Positions 58,944 through 64,000 of a stretch of 64,000 nucleotides of DNA are shown here, in pieces. Each line of letters starts with the position of its first letter. Positions within the stretch are counted from its first letter, which is position 1. The DNA comes from Rhodocyclaceae bacterium (GTDB lineage Bacteria; Pseudomonadota; Gammaproteobacteria; Burkholderiales; Rhodocyclaceae). Position numbers and translations under genes: made by a program. Below the pieces are notes generated by a model, which saw only the letters and a program-made list of their open reading frames with translations, did not search any database and was not told where the DNA came from. The stretch is from contig JAEUNL010000029.1 of NCBI GenBank assembly GCA_016791115.1, positions 1-64,000 on the forward strand, read 5' to 3'.

Positions 58944-59216
58944 CGACGCCGACCCGGGCAAGCCAACCTCGCACTGCGCCGTGGCGGGCACCCGGACGAT
59001 CCTCGTGCAGCCGCGCCTCGACCTGAGGCGTGCAATAGCAGCCGGGATCGAGCGGCTTGACCAGCCGGGCGAAAGCCGAATGGCATCGATCGCACGGCCG
59101 TGCGAATGCGGCCTTCATTCGATCGCGCGCACCGGTTTCCCGCCGGCCGGATCGCTACCGGCGTGCTAGCCTGAAAGTGGAAGAGGGAGGTTTTTCGGGA
59201 AAGGCGGGAAGGCGAA

Positions 59217-59666
59217 ATGAGTCGATACGATGAACTTCTGACACCGGGCGGCCAGGCCGTGCTGCGGCAGATTTATCCGTCGGAGCCGATCGGCGGTTGT
59301 CCGGGGGCAGCCGATGCGTTGCATGATTATCTGGGTGGTCAGGATGCGCGTGAAGTATCGCCGTATTCCGTCGAGAATTACAGCATCACGGCAACGTGGC
59401 AACGCGCCGGGCTGTCGCAATTGAGCGAAGTGGTGCGCCGGATGGGGCGCGACCACCATGTGGTGGTGCGCGGCACGCGGGGCGCGGCGTCGTCGATGAC
59501 GCGGACGCATTTCTTCCTGCTCGCCAACATCGGCGGCCGGGTGTACGTTCTGGATGCGTCGCTGCACGAGGTGAACGGCAACCCGCAGGAATACATCGGC
59601 CGGCAGGAGTTCCAATTCCTCGACTACTCGACCGAGTACAACGCGACGGCCCAGCTGGAGCCGTAA
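59217..59666 (+). CDS. possible papain-like cysteine-hydrolase-fold protein
   Basis: A 149-residue protein with a good ribosome site (GGGAAGGCGAA) before the ATG. The order C28 (IGGCPGAADALHDYLGGQ), H98 (TRTHFFLLANIGGRVYVLDA) and D113 resembles the Cys-His-Asp layout of papain-like toxin domains, with the helix after the Cys and a strand pair around the His. It has no signal peptide. It could be a free-standing toxin, a deamidase-type enzyme, or an unrelated protein. There is no recognised immunity gene next to it; the FmdB gene follows 232 bp later. Confidence 0.45.
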   Translation: MSRYDELLTPGGQAVLRQIYPSEPIGGCPGAADALHDYLGGQDAREVSPYSVENYSITATWQRAGLSQLSEVVRRMGRDHHVVVRGTRGAASSMTRTHFFLLANIGGRVYVLDASLHEVNGNPQEYIGRQEFQFLDYSTEYNATAQLEP

Positions 59667-59898
59667 GAAGTTCGCCGCGAATTGCAGCGCCGGGCGCGGG
59701 GCATTGCCCGCCCCGGCCCCTCGGCCTTGGCCAAGGGCAGTGCGCCGGCCTGCGGCGCCGCCGAGCGTTCCGAGTGGACGCCGGATCGCCGACGCGGCAA
59801 CATCCGGGGCAAGCGGCGGTCGATCCGTCCGCCATTTCGAGGGCTTTCCGCCGCCGCACCGGCACCGCAGGCGCGGCTCGCCAAACGAGGATAGCGAC

Positions 59899-60126
59899 AT
59901 GCCAATCTACGAATACACGTGTTCCGCCTGCGGCAAGGATTTCGAGCAGCTGGTACGCAGCAGCGGCCCTGCGCCAGCCTGCCCCGGCTGCCACAGCACC
60001 GACCTGCGCAAGAAGCTCTCGACCTTCGCGGCGATGAGCGACGCTGCCGCGCCGGCACGCGACCTGCCCGGCCCCTGCGGCAGTTGCGGCCACCCGGACG
60101 GGCCGGGCGGCTGCCGCTTCAACTGA
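59899..60126 (+). CDS. FmdB-family zinc-ribbon protein
   Basis: A 75-residue protein, MPIYEYTCSACGKDFEQL, with a zinc ribbon made by C8/C11 and C28/C31 (CPGCHSTD). The Gly/Cys-rich end GPCGSCGHPDGPGGCRF is usual for the family. FmdB proteins are putative regulators; their targets are not settled. The 232-bp GC-rich stretch before it holds no convincing gene. Confidence 0.88.
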   Translation: MPIYEYTCSACGKDFEQLVRSSGPAPACPGCHSTDLRKKLSTFAAMSDAAAPARDLPGPCGSCGHPDGPGGCRFN

Positions 60127-60219
60127 GGCACGCGACGCCTCGATGATTTGCTGGGGCATACCGCCGCAAGGCGCATGCAGCGGACCTGTTGGGCCATGCC
60201 GCCCCAGGAGGCGCATGAT

Positions 60220-60239
60220 GCCTGCCTCTCGAGGCAGGC
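60220..60239. terminator. hairpin between convergent genes
   Basis: GCCTGCCT-CTCG-AGGCAGGC, perfect 8-bp stem, between fmdB-like and transglutaminase-like genes that point at each other. It lacks a T tract, so it is a likely bidirectional attenuator rather than a classical terminator. Confidence 0.4.
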
Positions 60240-60301
60240 CGCCCGGAGGGCTCGCATCCATGCGCCCCGCAGGCCGCCCCTCGCCGGCCCGGGGGAAGGG
60301 A

Positions 60302-61390
60302 TCAGGCCAGCACGATCTCGCGTGAACCGATCGTGTATCTGAAGGTCGCGGGGTCGAGGCTGTCGAGCTTGCCTTCCGCCGTTTCGCCGCAGGGATACAT
60401 GAAGAAGCCGACCTTGCCCTTGCCGCCGGGCAGCGTGAGGTCGTGCGCATAGTTGTAGGCGAGCCAGTTCATCTCCCAGTTGCCGAACAGCATCTGCCGC
60501 GCGCGGGACGGCGCGTCATCGGCCAGCGTGAGGCCGGGCTTCTCTTCGAGCACCACCTTGCGCACGTCGGCCGGATCGACCGGCACCCAGCCATGCGCCG
60601 GCGACCAGAACTCGGCGCGGCAGTGCTGCGCCTTGGTGATGTCGCCGGCCTTGCCGAGGCTCTTGAACCCGCGTGCCGAATCGGCCACGCGCACGCCATA
60701 CACGTCGCGCGCCGCGACGCCGACCGAGCGCGCCAACCCGACGAACAGCGCATTGAGATCGGCGCACTTGCCCGAGAGGTTGCGCGATTCGAGCATGAAG
60801 CGGATGTCGCCGACGCCGCAGCCGCGCGTTTTCGGGTCGCGGAACGTGTTTTCAACGATCCATTCGTAGATGGCGCGGGCCTTTTCGACCTCGCCCCTTG
60901 CGCCCTTGGTGATCTCGCGCGCGGTGTCGCGCACCACGCCGTCGGTCGGCAGCAACTCGGTGGCTTCGGTATACAGCGCGAATTCGGCCTTGGACAAGGG
61001 CTGCGGATTGCCGGCCCGCGCGAGGTCGAGGCTGCGGTCGCGCGCGGCGAAACGGCTGGTGAGCGTCAGCACCGGGGCGACGCCCTCGGGGAATTCCGCC
61101 GACACGATGCCCGCGCCGTATTTGGCGTCGCGCACGAAACCCGCCTTGCCGGCCCCGGCATCCCAGGTGTTGCCGAGCGACTTCTGGTAGTCGGTATCGT
61201 CCGCCAGCGGAAGCGGCAGCCAGACGCGCGTGGTGCCGGCAGGCTTTTGCACCTCGACGCGGGTGGTGGTTTCGAAGATGCGCCAACCGGCGGAAGCCGT
61301 GCCGGCAGATTGCGCACGCGATGTTGCAGGAAAAAGGCTTGCGGCCGGCAGCGCAAGGGCTGCGGCCTGAAGAAAGTCACGCCGATCCAT
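60302..61390 (-). CDS. secreted transglutaminase-like protein
   Basis: A 362-residue protein with an N-terminal MDRRDFLQAAALALPA leader, which resembles a twin-arginine signal (DRRDF). The transglutaminase-like core has Cys in NLSGKCADLNALFVGLA, His in KAQHCRAEFWSPAHG and Asp in WVPVDPADV. Such bacterial enzymes act as peptidases or cross-linkers on periplasmic proteins. It is a whole-length member, with the triad intact. It is convergent with the FmdB gene and lies in a stretch of minus-strand secreted proteins. Confidence 0.88.
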   Translation of the reverse strand: MDRRDFLQAAALALPAASLFPATSRAQSAGTASAGWRIFETTTRVEVQKPAGTTRVWLPLPLADDTDYQKSLGNTWDAGAGKAGFVRDAKYGAGIVSAEFPEGVAPVLTLTSRFAARDRSLDLARAGNPQPLSKAEFALYTEATELLPTDGVVRDTAREITKGARGEVEKARAIYEWIVENTFRDPKTRGCGVGDIRFMLESRNLSGKCADLNALFVGLARSVGVAARDVYGVRVADSARGFKSLGKAGDITKAQHCRAEFWSPAHGWVPVDPADVRKVVLEEKPGLTLADDAPSRARQMLFGNWEMNWLAYNYAHDLTLPGGKGKVGFFMYPCGETAEGKLDSLDPATFRYTIGSREIVLA

Positions 61391-61593
61391 CGGATACTCC
61401 TCGACTGCTGCGAGTCACTCTCTGAACGAGGCTCGCCAAATGAAATACCACGCCGCCTGCATGGAGCCGGGCCTGACGCGGATACCGGAGGGCTGCCGCG
61501 GCGGGCGCCGCGGTAACAGCCTTGGTGGCGGACTTTACGGGGAGGCTGCGGTGACCGCAAGGTTTGCGCCGCAGCCGGGACAGAATCGGCCGC

Positions 61594-62019
61594 TCAGACG
61601 GCCTTCTTGCATTCCCTGGCGCAGGCGACACAGGCCTCAGCGCAATCCTTGCATTCCTTGTGCTTCTTCTCGTGCTTGCGGCATTCCTTTTCGCAATCCT
61701 CGCAGATCGCCAGGGCCACCGCTGCCATCTTCGGCGTGAAGCGCGAATCCGCGGCCGAAAGCTTCATCAGCGCATCGCACGCCGCAAGCATCTGGGTGAC
61801 GCTGGCAGCGCAGGCGCCCATCTCCTTGTCGCCCTGCCCGAGCAGCACGTGGCAATGTGCGAGGCAGGTCTGGCCGATGCGCAGGCAATCCGCGCTGGTG
61901 CCGGCCAGCGCGGCGTACTTGCCGCCACCGTGGTGGTGGTGGGAATGGTCCTCCGCCGCCAGCGCAACCCCCGCAACCGCGAGCAGCCCGGCGCCGGCAA
62001 GCATTTCACGTCGATCCAT
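61594..62019 (-). CDS. copper-storage-type four-helix cysteine-rich protein (Csp-like)
   Basis: A 141-residue protein with a twin-arginine-like leader (MDRREMLAGAGLLAVAGVALA), a His-rich stretch (HSHHHHGGG) and 13 cysteines placed along predicted helices (AICEDCEKECRKHEKKHKE; CKDCAEACVACARECKK). This matches Csp1-type proteins, which store many Cu(I) ions in a four-helix bundle core. The TAT leader would export the folded or metal-loaded form to the periplasm. It may work with the copA/copZ-like pair elsewhere in the window. ATG at 62019. Confidence 0.85.
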   Translation of the reverse strand: MDRREMLAGAGLLAVAGVALAAEDHSHHHHGGGKYAALAGTSADCLRIGQTCLAHCHVLLGQGDKEMGACAASVTQMLAACDALMKLSAADSRFTPKMAAVALAICEDCEKECRKHEKKHKECKDCAEACVACARECKKAV

Positions 62020-62204
62020 CTGCGTTCTCCTCTGTTCTTGTAACGGCAGGCGTCACCCATGCATGACGAGGTGCATACTATACCCAATCGGAATCCGCTT
62101 CCCTGCCCCGAACGGCCGCAACCTTGATCTGGCGCAATGGGCGCGCCCCGCTCGACTCGCTAGAATCCCTGACAGTTCAAGCTTTTTCATTCTGGAGAAA
62201 CCTC

Positions 62205-63083
62205 ATGAAATCCATCCGCCCGGGAATCCTCGCCGCCGCCCTGCTCGGCGTTTCGGCGTGGCAACTGCCGGCCTTCGCTGCCGATGCGCCGCGCCACGTG
62301 AATACCAGCGAACGCTCGGAAGCCAAACAGGCGCAGGCCCTGCTCGACCGTGCAGTGGCCCGCTACAAGGAAAAGGGCGACGCGGCGCTGGCCGAATTCA
62401 GCAATCGCGGCGGCGAATTCGTGGATGGCGAGTACTACATCTTCGTCGTCAGCGCCGCCGGCAAGATGGTGGCCAGCGGCGGATCGTCCGCGATGCTGAT
62501 CGGGCAGGACGTGACCAATCTGCGCGACGCGGCGGGCAAGCCCTTCATGCGCGACCTGATCGAGGCCGCGCGCAAGCAGGGTGCCGGCATGGTGGATTAC
62601 CGCTGGCTCAACAAGGTCGACGGCAAGGTGGAACCGAAGACCACGCTGTTCCGCAAAGTAGACGACAAAATCATCGCCGCGGGCTATTACCTGCCGCGCA
62701 GTTCGCCCGAGGAAGCGCGCGGCATGCTCGATCAGGCCGTCGCTGCGCTGAAGAGGGACGGCGACGCGGCCTTCGCGCAGTTCAACGACCCGAAGGGCCG
62801 CTTCGTGGTGGACGACCTCTACGTCTTCGCGGTCGGCCTCGACGACGCGAAGTTCTACGCCCACGGCGCGACACCGAGCCTGGTCGGCAAGGAGTCGTCG
62901 GAATTGCGCGACGCGCAGGGCAAGCCGATCATCCAGCAGATGATCAACTTGGCCAAGGTCAAGGGCACCGGTGAAATCGGCTACGTCTGGCGCAACCCGG
63001 TCACCAACAAGGTCGAAACCAAGCACAGCGTCGTGCAGAAGGTCGACAAATACCTGGTTGCGGTCGGTTACTACACGAAGTAG
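62205..63083 (+). CDS. periplasmic tandem Cache-domain protein
   Basis: A 292-residue exported protein; signal peptide residues 1-25 (ending PAFAAD). Two similar halves follow (about 40-165 and 170-290): each has a helix (AQALLDRAVARYKEKGDAAL; ARGMLDQAVAALKRDGDAAF), then F-x-D/N plus a YIFVV- or YVFAV-type strand, and ends in YRWLN- or YVWRNP-type strand with AAGYY or AVGYY. This is the single-Cache 2 fold, usually a small-ligand sensor. No membrane or signalling domain is attached, so it is a free periplasmic binding protein. TGGAGA precedes the ATG. Confidence 0.87.
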   Translation: MKSIRPGILAAALLGVSAWQLPAFAADAPRHVNTSERSEAKQAQALLDRAVARYKEKGDAALAEFSNRGGEFVDGEYYIFVVSAAGKMVASGGSSAMLIGQDVTNLRDAAGKPFMRDLIEAARKQGAGMVDYRWLNKVDGKVEPKTTLFRKVDDKIIAAGYYLPRSSPEEARGMLDQAVAALKRDGDAAFAQFNDPKGRFVVDDLYVFAVGLDDAKFYAHGATPSLVGKESSELRDAQGKPIIQQMINLAKVKGTGEIGYVWRNPVTNKVETKHSVVQKVDKYLVAVGYYTK

Positions 63084-63105
63084 GCAGCAGCTCAGGGAGA
63101 GCACG

Positions 63106-63133
63106 GGGGCGGCGCAAGCCGCCCCTTTTTCTT
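63106..63133 (+). terminator. rho-independent terminator of Cache gene
   Basis: Stem GGGGCGGC/GCCGCCCC (63106-63113, 63118-63125), loop GCAA, then TTTTTCTTT. Confidence 0.92.
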
Positions 63134-63211
63134 TACAGTCACAGCTGGCGCGGGTTTGCGCAAGAGGCGGATTGGCGCACAATCCGCCTCGATTCCCGAA
63201 GGAGCCCGAAC

Positions 63212-63673
63212 ATGGACCTGCTGCTGTGGCGCCATGCTGAAGCCGTGGATGGCACGCCGGACGAACTGCGCGAACTGACGCCGCGGGGCCACCGCCAGGC
63301 CGAGGCGATCGCGCAATGGCTGTCCGAGCGCAAACCCAAGTGCCTGCGCATTCTCGTCAGCCCGGCCAGGCGCGCGCAGCAGACCGCCCGCTGTTTCACC
63401 CGCGAATTCGAAACCGCACCCGCAGTCGGGCTGGCAGGCGACCATCGCACGCTGCTCGAAGCCGCGGGCTGGCCGGGTGCCGGTGGCGCGGTGCTGATCG
63501 TCGGGCACCAGCCGACCCTCGGCCAGACAGCCTCGTTCCTGCTCACCGGCAAGCCCGCCGACCTCTCGGTCAAAAAGGGCGCCCTGTGGTGGATCACCAC
63601 CCGCATGCGCGCCGGCATGCCGCAATCGGTACTGAAGGCCTCGATCACCGCCGAGCTGGCCGACGGCGAGTAG
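63212..63673 (+). CDS. sixA: phosphohistidine phosphatase SixA-like
   Basis: A 153-residue histidine-phosphatase-superfamily protein of the SixA type: N-terminal LLLWRHAEAVDG (R-H-A), SPARRAQQTARCF, and LIVGHQPTLGQTASFLL with the second catalytic His. SixA removes phosphate from histidine-phosphotransfer proteins such as ArcB or PtsO. AAGGAG lies eight bases before the ATG. The Cache gene's terminator separates it from its upstream neighbour. Confidence 0.92.
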   Translation: MDLLLWRHAEAVDGTPDELRELTPRGHRQAEAIAQWLSERKPKCLRILVSPARRAQQTARCFTREFETAPAVGLAGDHRTLLEAAGWPGAGGAVLIVGHQPTLGQTASFLLTGKPADLSVKKGALWWITTRMRAGMPQSVLKASITAELADGE

Positions 63674-63812
63674 CCACCGCAGACGGGCCGCAATGTGACA
63701 GTGTCACGAAAAATTCATTTCACTGTCATCGACCGCCCTGCCCGCGGCGCCTGCCGGCGCGGAAGATCCAAGTAGAATCACCGGCTTGCATGATGCCAAC
63801 CGAGAGATCCGC

Positions 63813-64000
63813 TTGAATCCCCTGGAAGTCGAACTCAAGCTCGCAATCGCTGCCGGCTCGATACCGGCCCTGCGCGCGTTTCTGGCGGCCGCATCGGCAC
63901 GCCGGGGCGGCGCCGCGACGCTGCACAACACCTATTTCGACACGCCCGGCCTGCACCTCCTGCGCAGGCGGGTCGGCTTGCGCGTACGCAAGCACGGGCG
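63813..64000 (+). CDS. CYTH-domain protein, N-terminal part (partial)
   Basis: The first 62 codons of a CYTH phosphohydrolase-type protein: NPLEVELKLAIAAGS (the E-x-E-x-K metal/triphosphate motif) and later NTYFDTPGLHLLRRRVGLR. The likely start is TTG at 63813, with GAGAG eleven bases before; no in-frame ATG fits. In Proteobacteria such proteins often carry a C-terminal CHAD domain binding polyphosphate; the window ends before that can be checked. Confidence 0.85.
   Translation, partial: MNPLEVELKLAIAAGSIPALRAFLAAASARRGGAATLHNTYFDTPGLHLLRRRVGLRVRKHG

Noticed and set aside
58567..59118. Minus-strand frame beginning with a CDRCH motif
   Set aside because: The rest is Arg/Pro-rich and antisense to two better genes; the motif is chance.

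Overview
The window looks like a chromosomal segment of a high-GC, facultatively anaerobic betaproteobacterium, most likely of the Rhodocyclales (Azoarcus/Thauera-like). This is an inference from gene content and codon use: FNR, oxygen-independent HemN, a DNR/NnrS nitric-oxide cluster, a LapA-type adhesin and standard proteobacterial housekeeping genes. No 16S rRNA or other decisive marker is present.

Layout. (1) 1-6506, minus strand: a lap-type type I secretion operon. It runs ABC exporter (lapB-like), membrane fusion protein (lapC-like), then a giant repeat adhesin whose N-terminal 904 codons are in the window. The adhesin starts with a retention module carrying a PAAG site of the kind cut by LapG. 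(2) 7013-20293: a roughly 13.3-kb integrative island inserted in the 3' end of tRNA-Ser(CGA). A 22-bp direct repeat bounds it, and near-identical arm sites lie just inside both ends. It encodes a tyrosine integrase, a HTH protein, a serine recombinase, a divergent family-A-polymerase-like protein, a zinc-finger protein, a complete type I restriction-modification system (hsdM-hsdS-hsdR, overlapping ATGA junctions), a HEPN/AbiU2-like protein translationally coupled to hsdR, a small zinc-ribbon protein and an HNH protein. (3) 20449-34634: housekeeping genes (CMD-family protein, serS, rarA, lolA, ftsK, Crp-type regulator, trxB, Smr protein, P-II protein, nadE, DUF482 protein, ppa, bfd-bfr). (4) 34655-45286: copper and redox genes (copZ-like, copA, usp, TauE/SafE-like, hemN, fnr) followed by a nitric-oxide/denitrification group (hemerythrin, sirB2-like, nnrS, dnr-type regulator, DUF2249, nitronate monooxygenase). 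(5) 45589-51285, minus: a tight four-gene operon with every junction ATGA (TPR/OGT-like glycosyltransferase, DegT aminotransferase, MmgE/PrpD, ATP-grasp), probably building and attaching an unusual glycan or small molecule. (6) 51614-64000: ravA-viaA, a PlsB-like acyltransferase, a GNAT protein, several small secreted or membrane proteins, a possible papain-like protein, an FmdB protein, a transglutaminase-like protein, a 13-cysteine copper-storage protein, a tandem Cache protein, sixA and the start of a CYTH protein.

How the genes work together. The lap operon gives surface attachment that can be released by proteolysis. The island couples DNA restriction (HsdRMS) to a putative HEPN RNase, which fits a two-layer anti-phage unit carried on a mobile element. 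FNR and DNR-type regulators next to hemN and nnrS tie haem synthesis and NO handling to oxygen limitation. The least explained items are the polymerase-like protein of the island, the HsdR-HEPN coupling and the OGT-DegT-PrpD-ATP-grasp operon. All functional statements are read from sequence motifs; no database search was run.
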